Shown: positions 54,475 to 62,908, numbered from the stretch's first letter. The stretch: DNA of 64,000 nucleotides from Bradyrhizobium sp. CCBAU 53421 (GCF_015291625.1 NZ_CP030047.1:5642001-5706000); one strand, 5' to 3'. Translations and numbers: made by a program. The notes: generated by a model from the sequence alone, not told the origin.

Positions 54475-54642
54475 ATGACAGCCTTCGAAGTTTTCGCGAT
54501 CTATGTGACGCCCTTTGTGATCATCGGGATCGCCATCAAGCTGTTGATGAAGCGTTACTCCGTCGACCTGCCCGACGCGCAGAAGCAGGCAGGCTCCGCG
54601 CCGAAGCGCCGTTTCTTGCTCGGCGCCTGGCGGACCGACTAG
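54475..54642 (+). CDS. short single-pass membrane protein
   Basis: A 55-residue protein: MTAFEVFAIYVTPFVIIGIA begins one hydrophobic helix with a Lys pair after it (KLLMKR), then a soluble, basic tail containing PKRRFLLGAW. GGAGGA 9 bases upstream of the ATG is a strong site, and the frame is open with in-frame stop TAG. No family recognised by me; the compact design suggests a real small protein, perhaps a regulator or subunit in the membrane. Short enough to be missed by length filters. Confidence 0.6.
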   Translation: MTAFEVFAIYVTPFVIIGIAIKLLMKRYSVDLPDAQKQAGSAPKRRFLLGAWRTD

Positions 54643-54769
54643 GTCGCGTCGCGAGCCATCCCTGACCGCCTTCGCGGAGGAATTCTCAAGGCCCGGCGAT
54701 TCATGTCGGGGGCTTGCGCGAGTGATGACACCGCGCTGTTTGACGTCTTGGATTGCGACTCATCCTCAT

Positions 54770-54892
54770 CGTCGTCCCGGCGAAGGCCGGGATCCATTAC
54801 CCCAAGTCTCAATTGGTGCGCGGCGCTGGGGCCACGATCACGCACATCGCTGAATGCGGTGGTAATGGGTCCTGGCCTTCGCCAGGACGACG
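54770..54892. repeat. palindromic repeat, CGTCGTCCCGGCGAAGGCCGGG family
   Basis: CGTCGTCC and GGACGACG ends, with GGCGAAGGCC/GGCCTTCGCC and CCATTACC/GGTAATGG inner arms. Lies between the short membrane protein gene and the thiolase gene. Confidence 0.85.
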
Positions 54893-54978
54893 GTGGTGAT
54901 TGCGGGACTGTCCCAATCCCCAATTCATGCGAACACGACATTTTGTCATGCCGCGCGCAGTTGCAATTTTTGCATTGC

Positions 54979-54988
54979 ATCATATGAT
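54979..54988. promoter_or_regulatory. ATCATATGAT element before the thiolase gene
   Basis: A perfect 10-bp palindrome 45 bases upstream of the thiolase start. Its half ATCATAT also occurs before the TetR and thioesterase genes. Candidate operator. Confidence 0.4.
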
Positions 54989-55032
54989 GAATATAATCCA
55001 ATCAAATCCCCGGCATTGAAGGGAGTCCAGCC

Positions 55033-56229
55033 ATGGCAACCAGCACCGATCCCGTCGTCATCCTCTCCGCCGCCCGCACCCCGCTCGGCCGCTTCATGGG
55101 CGAACTCTCGCCGCTGGCGGCCCACAAGCTCGGCTCGCACGTGATCGGCGCGGCGCTGGAACGCGCCAGGCTTGCGCCCGAACGCGTCGACGAGGTGTTC
55201 ATGGGCAACGTACTGCCCGCCGGCCAGGGCCAGGCTCCGGCCCGCCAGGCCGCGCGCGGCGCCGGGCTGCCGGATGCCACCGGCGCCACCACGGTCAACA
55301 AGGTTTGCGGCTCCGGCATGAAGGCGACCATGCTGGCCCACGACATCATCAAGGCCGGCTCGGCCGAGATCGTGCTGTCCGGCGGCATGGAGAGCATGAG
55401 CAACGCGCCGTATCTGTTGCAGAAGGCGCGCGGCGGCTATCGCGCCGGCCACGACCGCATCATCGACCACATGATGATGGACGGGCTCGAGGATGCCTAT
55501 GAGACCGGCCGCTCGATGGGCGATTTCGGCGAGGCGACCGCGGAGGCCTATCAGTTCACCCGCGCCGACCAGGACGCGTTCGCGATGGAGACGCTGAGCC
55601 GCGCCCGCAAGGCGGTCGAGGGCGGCGCCTTCAAGGCCGAGATCGCACCGATCACGCTTGCGGAGAAAGCCGGTCCGCGCATCATCGCCAATGACGAGCA
55701 TCCGCTGAAGGTCGATCCGGCGAAAATCCCCGGCCTGAAGCCGGCATTCCGCGCGGGCGGCACCATCACGCCGGCCGCCTCCTCGGCCAATGCCGACGGC
55801 GCCGCGGCGCTGATCCTGAGCCGGCGCTCGCTCGCCGACCGCGACGGCCTGCCTGTTCTGGCCGAGATCAAGGGCCACGCCACCCACAGCCAGGAGCCGC
55901 AGTGGTTCACGACAGCGCCGATCCCGGCGATCAGAAAACTGCTCGACAAGGTCGGCTGGAGCGTCGGCGATGTCGACCTGTTCGAGATCAACGAGGCATT
56001 CGCGGTGGTCGCGATGGCGGCGCAGCGCGACCTCGGTATTCCCCGTGACAGGCTGAACATCAACGGCGGCGCCTGTGCGCTCGGCCATCCGATCGGCGCT
56101 ACCGGCGCCCGGCTGATCGTGACCTTGCTGCACGCGCTGGAGGCACAGAACCTGAAGCGCGGCGTTGCCGCGCTGTGCATCGGCGGCGGCGAAGCCACCG
56201 CGATCGCGGTCGAGCGGGTGGCGCACTGA
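55033..56229 (+). CDS. acetyl-CoA C-acyltransferase (thiolase)
   Basis: A 398-residue thiolase that condenses or cleaves acyl-CoA. The nucleophile Cys92 is in VNKVCGSGMKA; the second Cys is in LCIGGGEAT near the C-terminus, and His is in LGHPIGATGAR after NEAFAVVAM. Either biosynthetic (acetoacetyl-CoA for polyhydroxybutyrate) or degradative; context with acetoacetate decarboxylase suggests acetoacetyl-CoA. ATG at 55033 with GAAGGGAG upstream. A palindrome ATCATATGAT lies before it. Confidence 0.93.
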   Translation: MATSTDPVVILSAARTPLGRFMGELSPLAAHKLGSHVIGAALERARLAPERVDEVFMGNVLPAGQGQAPARQAARGAGLPDATGATTVNKVCGSGMKATMLAHDIIKAGSAEIVLSGGMESMSNAPYLLQKARGGYRAGHDRIIDHMMMDGLEDAYETGRSMGDFGEATAEAYQFTRADQDAFAMETLSRARKAVEGGAFKAEIAPITLAEKAGPRIIANDEHPLKVDPAKIPGLKPAFRAGGTITPAASSANADGAAALILSRRSLADRDGLPVLAEIKGHATHSQEPQWFTTAPIPAIRKLLDKVGWSVGDVDLFEINEAFAVVAMAAQRDLGIPRDRLNINGGACALGHPIGATGARLIVTLLHALEAQNLKRGVAALCIGGGEATAIAVERVAH

Positions 56230-56239
56230 GCTAGTCAGC

Positions 56240-56355
56240 CGTCATTGCGAGCGAAGCGACTTGTCCGCCGAAGCCTTGGCGAAGGCGGAAGCAATCCATC
56301 CTAGCGCGTGCGCGGAACGATGGATTGCTTCGTCGCTTCGCTCCTCGCAATGACG
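56240..56355. repeat. palindromic repeat, CGTCATTGCGAG family
   Basis: CGTCATTGCGAGCGAAGCG and its inverted counterpart ending CTCGCAATGACG, with AGCAATCCAT/ATGGATTGCT arms. Starts just after the thiolase stop; probable transcript end. Confidence 0.9.
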
Positions 56356-56503
56356 GTCGCTTATGAATGGCGTCCGTGAGGCAGTTCGACGGCCCACACG
56401 CCCGAGTCCGAAAACGAGGGAACTTTGGCATTTTAGCCATGGCGTCCCCGTGGCATATTGTGCATCACGAATAGAATTCTCATCGCATTTCATCCGGGGC
56501 CCA

Positions 56504-57808
56504 ATGATCTCGAACTGGCTTGCTTCCGCCCTCGCCCGCCGCAACATCCATTACGGCTGGGTGATGGTCGCCGTGACCTTCTTCGCCGCGCTGATCTCGG
56601 CCGGCACCGTCGGCGCGCCCGGCGTGTTCATCGTGCCGCTGCAGAAGGAGTTCGGCTGGTCGACCGCCGAGATCTCCTCCGCGCTGTCGATCCGCTTCAT
56701 CCTGTTCGGGCTGATGGCGCCGTTCGCCGCCGCGCTAATGAACCGCTACGGCCTGCGCAACGTGACGCTGGCGGCGCAATTGATCGTGGTGTCGGGCCTA
56801 TTGGCCTCGCTCGCCATGACGCAGGTGTGGCAGCTCATCCTGTTGTGGGGCGTCGTGATCGGGATCGGCACCGGCATGACCGCCCTGGTGCTCGGCGCAA
56901 CCATTGCGACCCGCTGGTTCGTGGCGCGGCGCGGCCTCGTGATCGGCATGCTCACCGCGAGCGTCGCCACCGGGCAGCTCGCCTTCCTGCCGCTGCTCGC
57001 TACAGTCACCGAACATTATGGCTGGCGCGTCGCGCTTGGATTCGTCTGCGTCATGCTCGGCGTCGCGGCCTTTGCCGTGCTGATGCTGATGCGCGACCGG
57101 CCGAGCGATGTCGGCCTGCGCCCATTCGGCGACGAGGGCACCGCGCCCCTGCCCGCGCCGCCGCCGGCCAATGCGCCGATCATGGCCGCCGCGCTCGGCA
57201 CGCTGCGCGACTCCTCCAAATCGTCGGTGTTCTGGATCCTGTTTGCGACCTTCTTCGTCTGCGGCGCCTCGACCAACGGCCTCGTCCAGGTCCACCTGAT
57301 CCCGATGTGTCTCGACTACGGCATCCCACAGGTGCAGGCCGCGAGCCTGCTCGCCGCGATGGGCATCTTCGATTTCTTCGGCACCATCATCTCGGGCTGG
57401 CTGTCGGACCGCTTCGACAATCGCAAGCTGCTGTTCTGGTATTACGGCCTGCGCGGGCTGTCGCTGCTGTACTTGCCATACTCCGACTTCACCTTCTACG
57501 GGCTGTCGCTGTTTGCGATGTTCTACGGGCTCGACTGGATCGCGACCGTGCCACCGACGGTGCGCCTCACCGCGCAGCGCTTCGGCGCCGAGCGCGCCAA
57601 TCTGGTGTTCGGCTGGATCTTCGCCGGCCATCAGCTCGGCGCCGGCGCCGCGGCGTTTGGCGCCGGGGTGTCACGCACGCTTTACGCGAGCTATCTGCCG
57701 GCCTTCTTCATCGCGGGCGCGCTTTGCGTGATCGCCGCGCTCAGTGCGCTGGCGATCTCGCGGCCGCAGCCCAAGGCCGTGCCGGAGGCGAAGCCGGCCG
57801 CGGCCTGA
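56504..57808 (+). CDS. MFS carrier, monocarboxylate-like
   Basis: A 434-residue 12-segment transporter of the OFA/monocarboxylate-like group. The N-terminal helix HYGWVMVAVTFFAALISAGTVGAPGVFIVPLQKEFGWS is typical, and a long central loop (DRPSDVGLRPFGDEG) precedes segment 7 with SGWLSDRFDNRKLL. Such carriers move organic acids such as oxalate or other monocarboxylates. ATG at 56504. Next to the thiolase and acetoacetate decarboxylase genes, so an acetoacetate or related acid is a reasonable guess. Confidence 0.88.
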   Translation: MISNWLASALARRNIHYGWVMVAVTFFAALISAGTVGAPGVFIVPLQKEFGWSTAEISSALSIRFILFGLMAPFAAALMNRYGLRNVTLAAQLIVVSGLLASLAMTQVWQLILLWGVVIGIGTGMTALVLGATIATRWFVARRGLVIGMLTASVATGQLAFLPLLATVTEHYGWRVALGFVCVMLGVAAFAVLMLMRDRPSDVGLRPFGDEGTAPLPAPPPANAPIMAAALGTLRDSSKSSVFWILFATFFVCGASTNGLVQVHLIPMCLDYGIPQVQAASLLAAMGIFDFFGTIISGWLSDRFDNRKLLFWYYGLRGLSLLYLPYSDFTFYGLSLFAMFYGLDWIATVPPTVRLTAQRFGAERANLVFGWIFAGHQLGAGAAAFGAGVSRTLYASYLPAFFIAGALCVIAALSALAISRPQPKAVPEAKPAAA

Positions 57809-57825
57809 TGGCGCGCCGCTGCGCG

Positions 57826-58605
57826 CTACTCCGCGGCGAGGCCGGTCGGCTCGGCGTGCTCGACCTTGTTGTAGTCGTGCACGACGCGGCCGAACGGCAG
57901 CGTCAGGTCGGCGAGGAAGTGATGCGCGCCGACGACGCGCTTGACCGGGAAGTCCGCGACCGGTGCATTGACGTGCGGCACGAGATGCAGCCGGCCGGGC
58001 CCGATCCACGACCCCTTGACGACGATGTCGGTCAGGTTGATCGCAACCAGCTGGCAGATTTCGAGATGCCCGTCGACGCCGGGGATCATCTTCAGATTGA
58101 TCTGCGTCTTCGACAGCGTGGCACGAGTGACGTCGCCATTGCCCGCCATGCTCTCGTGCTTGTAGCCCATCGTGCCCATCGCGACGAGCTGCCCGGCATA
58201 TTCCAGCGTGCCGGTCAGCGTGTCCTTGACGATCTCGAGCTTGGGATGGGCGTACTTCTTCGGAAAGCCCCAGATCTCGCGGCCGGCCGCGATCGGCGGA
58301 TCATCGTCGAGATACATCTGGCAGACGAAGTTGACCTCCTCGCCATGCAGCCGCGCCGGGATCACGAGACCGGACTCGGTGTAGCTGCCGAAGCCTGAGC
58401 TGTCGGGCATCTTGATCCATTCGTAGTGCACGATCGCCTGCTCGATCGGCTCCAGCGGCTCAGGCAGGGCGGCACGGATCAGCTCCGGCTCGGTCTCATA
58501 GGTGATGACGAGGAATTCGCGATCAATGAAGCGGTACGGACCGGCGGGATAGCTCGGACCGGCAGCCGGCATCGACGGAAGCTTGAACAGGTCTTCCCTG
58601 CGCAT
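57826..58605 (-). CDS. adc: acetoacetate decarboxylase
   Basis: A 259-residue decarboxylase that turns acetoacetate to acetone and CO2. The Schiff-base Lys is in GREIWGFPKKYAHPKL (adjacent Lys116 and Lys117, the second lowering the pKa of the first); Glu110 and the following region fit the fold. Long hydrophobic sheet segments match the family. The gene is convergent with the MFS gene and divergent from the patatin gene, with about 220 bases between starts that include TTTGCaaagTTTGC direct repeats. Some family members act on other beta-keto acids, so acetoacetate is likely but not certain. Confidence 0.9.
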   Translation of the reverse strand: MRREDLFKLPSMPAAGPSYPAGPYRFIDREFLVITYETEPELIRAALPEPLEPIEQAIVHYEWIKMPDSSGFGSYTESGLVIPARLHGEEVNFVCQMYLDDDPPIAAGREIWGFPKKYAHPKLEIVKDTLTGTLEYAGQLVAMGTMGYKHESMAGNGDVTRATLSKTQINLKMIPGVDGHLEICQLVAINLTDIVVKGSWIGPGRLHLVPHVNAPVADFPVKRVVGAHHFLADLTLPFGRVVHDYNKVEHAEPTGLAAE

Positions 58606-58824
58606 CGCAATAACCCCCTGTTTGCAAAGTTTGCGCGGAAGCTAACGGCCGAGATTGACAGCGAGATGAGGGATTTCAGTCAGGTGCATGACCCACGGCT
58701 TGCGGTGGAGGTCAATGCTAACCATGCAGGCAGCCATGCCGCACCGCCATGCACGGGCACCGCAGTTGTCATCACGGCGTCATCGGCGGACTGAATTCTC
58801 GCCGCGCATTTTGGAGTGTCTGAT

Positions 58825-59988
58825 ATGGACGCGCGTACCCCTCATCCCGACGATATCGAGCACGCGACGCCCGGCTGGCGTCCCGAAGGATGCGATCGCG
58901 TGGCCCTGGTTCTGCAGGGCGGCGGCGCGCTCGGCGCCTATCAGGCCGGCGTCTATCAGGCGCTGCACGAATCCAACATCGAGCCGGACTGGGTCTGCGG
59001 CGTCTCGATCGGCGCGATCAACTCGGCGATCATCGCCGGCAATCCGCCCGAGAGAAGGCTGGAGCGGCTGCACACGTTCTGGGATCGCATCACCAGCCGC
59101 AAGATCTGGCACTACACGCCGGATGGCGACATCTTCCGGAAGGCGCGCAATTTCACCAGCTCGTGGATGACGACGACGCTGGGCCAGCCCGGCTTTTTCA
59201 CCCCGCACCAGAGCAATCCGTGGCTCAGCCCGGCCGGCGCGCGCACCGCCACCAGCTACTACGACACCACCCCCTTACGTGAATCGCTGCTCGAGCTGGT
59301 CGATTTCGACCGCATCAATTCCAAGAAGATCCGCTTTGCGGTCGGCGCGGTGAACGTGCTCTCCGGCAACTTCATCTATTTCGACAATGCCCATGACGAG
59401 ATCATTCCCGAGCACATCATGGCGAGTGGCGCGTTGCCGCCGGCGCTGCCGATGGTGAAGGTCGGCACCGATCATTTCTGGGACGGCGGCATCGTCTCCA
59501 ACACTCCGCTGCAGCATCTCCTCGACCAGGAGGACAACGCGAACTCGCTGGTGTTCCAGGTCGATTTGTTCTCGGCGCGCGGCGCACTGCCGCGCGACAT
59601 CCAGGACGTGATGGCCCGCCACAAGGACATCATGTATTCGTCGCGCACCCGCTACAACACCGACGTCTACCGCAAGACCTACGGCCTGCGCTGCGCCCTG
59701 CACAAGGCGCTCGAGAAGATCCCCGAAGACCAACTGTCGGAGGAGGAGCGCCAGCTCAAGAAATCGAACAGCAAGCTGCCGGGCATCACGCTGCTGCAGC
59801 TGATCTATCAGCAGAAGGCGTATGAAGGTGACGCCAAGGACCACGAATTCTCCGGCACCTCGATGCGTGAACACTGGGTGAGCGGACACGAGGACACCAA
59901 GCGCTCGCTGAAGCGGCGCGAATGGATCAAGATGCCCGAGAACGGCATGGGCATCGTGATCCACGATGTGCATCGCGAAGCGGAGTAG
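58825..59988 (+). CDS. patatin-like phospholipase with DUF3734
   Basis: A 387-residue serine lipid hydrolase. Oxyanion-hole motif GGGALGAYQAGVYQAL is near residue 33, the nucleophile Ser61 is in GVSIGAIN (GxSxG), and the catalytic Asp220 is in DHFWDGGIVSN (DGG). The C-terminal part (RHKDIMYSSRTRYNTDVYRK to EWIKMPENGMGI) is the DUF3734-type extension. I prefer the ATG at 58825, 8 bases from GGAG, over a GTG at 58816. In related bacteria such genes lie near hydroxybutyrate dehydrogenase genes, absent here. A polyester or phospholipid substrate is possible. Confidence 0.9.
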   Translation: MDARTPHPDDIEHATPGWRPEGCDRVALVLQGGGALGAYQAGVYQALHESNIEPDWVCGVSIGAINSAIIAGNPPERRLERLHTFWDRITSRKIWHYTPDGDIFRKARNFTSSWMTTTLGQPGFFTPHQSNPWLSPAGARTATSYYDTTPLRESLLELVDFDRINSKKIRFAVGAVNVLSGNFIYFDNAHDEIIPEHIMASGALPPALPMVKVGTDHFWDGGIVSNTPLQHLLDQEDNANSLVFQVDLFSARGALPRDIQDVMARHKDIMYSSRTRYNTDVYRKTYGLRCALHKALEKIPEDQLSEEERQLKKSNSKLPGITLLQLIYQQKAYEGDAKDHEFSGTSMREHWVSGHEDTKRSLKRREWIKMPENGMGIVIHDVHREAE

Positions 59989-59995
59989 ATAAGGT

Positions 59996-60079
59996 CGTCA
60001 TTGCGAGCGAAGCGAAGCAATCCATGTCACCGCTTGCGGAGATATGGATTGCGTCGTCGCTGCGCTCCTCGCAATGACG
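59996..60079. repeat. palindromic repeat, CGTCATTGCGAG family
   Basis: CGTCATTGCGAGCGAAGCG to CTCGCAATGACG. Lies between convergent genes, patatin and carboxyltransferase, and is likely the transcript end for both. Confidence 0.9.
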
Positions 60080-60092
60080 ATTGGGAGAGCCC

Positions 60093-61652
60093 TTACGGCC
60101 GCGTCGACATGTTGCTCGGCGGGCCGGCCGTGCGGATCGGCTCGGCGAGACGCGCGAACTCGCAAAGCAGCGAGCGCGTCTTGCGCGGGTCGATCACCTC
60201 CTCGACCCAGAACTTCTCGGCCGAGCGGAACGGCGAGCGCAGCTTGTTGAGACGATCCTCGATCTCGCGCAGCTTGGCGGCGGGATCGGCGGCAGCGTCG
60301 ATCTCGGCGCGATAGGCGGCCTCGATGCCGCCTTCGAGCGGCAGCGAGCCCCAATAGGCCGACGGCCAGGCATAGCGCATCGAGAAGCGGTTGGCCGGCT
60401 GATGCACCACGCCGGCTACGCCGAAGGCGTTGCGGATGATGATGGTACACCAGGGCACCGTGCTCTGGTTGACCGCGGCCATCGCGCGCACGCCGTGGCG
60501 GATGGTCGCTGTCTTCTCCGCCTCGAGCCCGATCATGAAGCCGGGGCAATCCATCAGATAGACCACCGGCAGATGGAAGGTCTCGGCGAAATCGACCCAG
60601 CGCACCACCTTCTGGCAGGCGTCCGCGGTCCACGAGCCGCCATAGTGGAACGGATCGCTGGCGAGCAGCAGCACCGCCCTGCCCTCGATCCGCGCCAGCC
60701 CGGTGATCACAGGCCGGCCGAAATTGCTGGCGACCTCGAAGAACGAGCCCTTGTCGACGACCGCGTCGATGATCGGCCGCATCTTGTAGACCTGCTTGCG
60801 ATTGCGCGGCACGGCCTTCAGCAGCGATTCCTCGGCGCGTTCCGGATCGTCGGTACAGGGAATGGTCGGCGGCAGATCGTAGACCGACGCCGGCAGGTAG
60901 GACAGGAAGCGCCGCGCGTAGTCGAACGCCTCCTCTTCCGTCTCGACCGCCTGGTCGATCGCGCCGGCGCGGGTCTGGATATCGGCGCCGCCGAGCTCCT
61001 GCTTGGTCAGATCCTGGCCGAGCCGCTTCACCACCGGCGGACCGGCGACGAACATTGCGGAGTTCTTGGTCATGATCGAGTAATGCGTGGCCGCCAGCCG
61101 CGCGGCGCCAAGGCCAGCGACCGAGCCGAGGCCAAGACCGACCACCGGAACGCACGACAGATTGGCAAGCGTGTACCAGTACGAGCGCGTGCCGCCGACG
61201 CCGCCGGGCAGATTGGCCGCGCCCCGGGTCTCGATCGTCTTCACCGAGCCGCCACCGCCGGAGCCCTCGATCATCCGGATGATCGGCAGGCGGAAGTCAT
61301 GCGCCATCTCCTCCGCCATCAACGGCTTGGTGGAAATCGATGCATCCGCCGAGCCGCCGCGCACGGTGAAATCGTCGCCGACCACCACCACGGTTCGGCC
61401 GTCAACCCTGGCGCGGCCGAACACGCAGTTCGCCGGCGTCAGATGCTTGAGTTCATTGCTCTCGTCGTATTCGGCGATGCCGGAGATGGCACCGACTTCA
61501 TGGAAGCTGTTCTGGTCGACGAGCTTGTCGATACGCTCACGAACCGTGAGCCGGCCCTGGTCGCGTTGCCGCTTGACCTTGTCAACGCCTCCCATCTCCC
61601 GCGCGAACGCTTCGCGCCGGGCGAGGTCGTCGAGTTCCGGCTTCCAGTTCAT
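60093..61652 (-). CDS. acyl-CoA carboxylase carboxyltransferase subunit
   Basis: A 519-residue carboxyltransferase of the PccB/MccB/acetyl-CoA-carboxylase class. N-terminus MNWKPELDDLARREAFAREMGG; acyl-CoA-binding segments GSGGGGSVKTIETRGAANLPGGVGGTRSYW and VAGLGAARLAATHYSIM are in the first half, and MIGLEAEKTATIRHGVRAMAAVN in the second. It needs a biotin carboxylase and a carrier; a carrier-like protein lies at 62687, and no biotin carboxylase is present in the window. Substrate unknown. Its ATG overlaps the IclR 3' end by 71 bases in another frame and has GGAGG upstream. Confidence 0.9.
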   Translation of the reverse strand: MNWKPELDDLARREAFAREMGGVDKVKRQRDQGRLTVRERIDKLVDQNSFHEVGAISGIAEYDESNELKHLTPANCVFGRARVDGRTVVVVGDDFTVRGGSADASISTKPLMAEEMAHDFRLPIIRMIEGSGGGGSVKTIETRGAANLPGGVGGTRSYWYTLANLSCVPVVGLGLGSVAGLGAARLAATHYSIMTKNSAMFVAGPPVVKRLGQDLTKQELGGADIQTRAGAIDQAVETEEEAFDYARRFLSYLPASVYDLPPTIPCTDDPERAEESLLKAVPRNRKQVYKMRPIIDAVVDKGSFFEVASNFGRPVITGLARIEGRAVLLLASDPFHYGGSWTADACQKVVRWVDFAETFHLPVVYLMDCPGFMIGLEAEKTATIRHGVRAMAAVNQSTVPWCTIIIRNAFGVAGVVHQPANRFSMRYAWPSAYWGSLPLEGGIEAAYRAEIDAAADPAAKLREIEDRLNKLRSPFRSAEKFWVEEVIDPRKTRSLLCEFARLAEPIRTAGPPSNMSTRP

Positions 61653-62571
61653 TCATTGCCTCCGTCTTGATGATTTTGTTGTTGTTATGGGTGGTCACCG
61701 GAAGCGATTTGCGTTCGATCCGATTGCTGAAGATGTCGCCGTCGGCGCCTTCGAGTAGGCTGCCGAGCGCGGCGGCGAGTTCGACCATCTGCGGCGCGAC
61801 CTCGCGGTGCAGCCGCTGCTCGTCATACATCGCCGAGAGCAGGCCGATCGTGGTGACCACATAGGTCTGATATTGCGGCGACCATAGCGGCACCGCGACG
61901 CCGTTGATGTGCGGGCTCCACAGGCCGCAGGCGACGACGTAGCCGTGCTCCTGCAGATGCCGGCGGTTGGCCGCGATGCGCGGCGTCAACATCTTGGCAC
62001 TGTCCGGCAGTTCGCCTTCCATCTCGGCTATCAGCGCATCGCCGATCGCGGGATCGAGCGCCGCGGTATAGGCATGGCCGGCGGCGGTGGTCGCCATCGA
62101 GATGCGGCTGCCGGTCGCCTCATGCAGGCCGAGCGCGTTCGCCGCGCGGGCGAACTCCAGATAGACCAGATGGAAGCGGTCGGGGATCACGAAGCCCACC
62201 GTGCCGGGCAACTGGTCCGCGACATCCTGCAGACGCAGCCGGATCAGATTGCGCAGCTGGAGCCCCTTCATCATCGAGGTGCTCATCGCGACCGCGCTTG
62301 GGCCGATGCGATATTTCTGATCGCGCGGCAGATAGACGAGTTGCCCCATCCGCGTCAGCGTGTGCGTCAAGCGCGACACCGTCGATCGCGGCAGGCCGCA
62401 GCGGTTCGAGATTTCGAGATTGCCGAGCCGGGCTTCGTGCCCCTCGAAGCACCGCAACACATCAAACGCGCGCGACACCACCTGGATGACATCGCCATCG
62501 CCAGTCTCGCTGGCGAGCATTCCCTGCCGGCTAAGCCGTTCCGAGCGCCGTCCCATTTGTTTTGGCTCCAT
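61582..62571 (-). CDS. IclR-family transcriptional regulator with extended C-terminus
   Basis: A regulator of 329 residues, longer than the usual 250-270. The N-terminal winged helix is VIQVVSRAFDVLRCFEGHEARLGNLEISNRCGLPRSTVSRLTHTLTRMGQL, and the effector domain has LGLHEATGSRISMATTAAGHAY and VACGLWSPHINGVAVPLWSP. The last 45 or so residues (after LEGADGDIF) are not family-like and overlap the start of the carboxyltransferase gene. Start at 62571, or possibly 62556 with a better ribosome site (GGAG). It likely controls the carboxyltransferase gene and the divergent biotin carrier via the sites at 62570-62586 and 62662-62672. Confidence 0.87.
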   Translation of the reverse strand: MEPKQMGRRSERLSRQGMLASETGDGDVIQVVSRAFDVLRCFEGHEARLGNLEISNRCGLPRSTVSRLTHTLTRMGQLVYLPRDQKYRIGPSAVAMSTSMMKGLQLRNLIRLRLQDVADQLPGTVGFVIPDRFHLVYLEFARAANALGLHEATGSRISMATTAAGHAYTAALDPAIGDALIAEMEGELPDSAKMLTPRIAANRRHLQEHGYVVACGLWSPHINGVAVPLWSPQYQTYVVTTIGLLSAMYDEQRLHREVAPQMVELAAALGSLLEGADGDIFSNRIERKSLPVTTHNNNKIIKTEAMNELEAGTRRPRPARSVRAGDGRR

Positions 62572-62586
62572 TCCGTCTTGCGGAAT
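62570..62586. promoter_or_regulatory. IclR-type palindrome, left site
   Basis: ATTCCGTCTTGCGGAAT is a perfect palindrome with arms ATTCCG and CGGAAT and spacer TCTTG. It covers the presumed start codon of the IclR gene (complement at 62569-62571). Its inner CCGTCTTGCGG is repeated in opposite orientation at 62662-62672. Confidence 0.65.
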
Positions 62587-62661
62587 AAAATTCCACTTGC
62601 AGATAAGGCTACCTCAGGCAATCTGCCGCCACAACAAAAAGCCGTTCGCCGGATGAAATTT

Positions 62662-62672
62662 CCGCAAGACGG
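62662..62672. promoter_or_regulatory. IclR-type operator, right site
   Basis: CCGCAAGACGG, exact reverse complement of the inner 11 bases of the left site; arms CCG/CGG around CAAGA. It lies 14 bases upstream of the biotin-carrier start, about 89 bp centre to centre from the left site. Confidence 0.6.
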
Positions 62673-62686
62673 TATCGGAGAGTGGA

Positions 62687-62908
62687 ATGCCAGAGATCAA
62701 GATTGTGACCGAAGTTGCCGGGCGCGTTTGCGCGCTTCCCGTTGAAGCCGGCAGCAATATCGGCGACGGCGCCGAGATTGCGTTCGTCGAGGCGATGAAG
62801 ATGGAGATACCGGTCACATCGACCGCAGCAGGCAAAATCAAGTCGATTCTGGTCAGGATTGACGACGTCATCGCCGAAGGCCAGGCCGTCGCGATCGTCG
62901 AGACCTGA
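62687..62908 (+). CDS. stand-alone biotin/lipoyl-attachment domain protein
   Basis: A 73-residue protein that is just one biotinyl domain. The acceptor Lys38 lies in VEAMKMEIPV, with Pro/Gly-rich strands before (VAGRVCALPVEAGSNIGDG) and after (AAGKIKSILVRIDDVIAEGQAVAIVE). Expected to be biotinylated and to carry CO2 between a biotin carboxylase and the carboxyltransferase at 60093. Normally this domain is fused to a larger subunit; here it is independent and divergently transcribed from the IclR gene. Confidence 0.9.
   Translation: MPEIKIVTEVAGRVCALPVEAGSNIGDGAEIAFVEAMKMEIPVTSTAAGKIKSILVRIDDVIAEGQAVAIVET

Larger units (their letters stand above)
54643..55032. other. intergenic region with repeat and element
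   Basis: About 390 bases before the thiolase gene. It contains the palindromic repeat at 54770-54892 and, nearer the gene, the palindrome ATCATATGAT at 54979-54988. No gene supported. Confidence 0.6.

Noticed and set aside
56458..58398. 646-residue frame over the MFS and decarboxylase genes
   Set aside because: Shadow of two real genes on different strands; low-complexity Arg-rich sequence.
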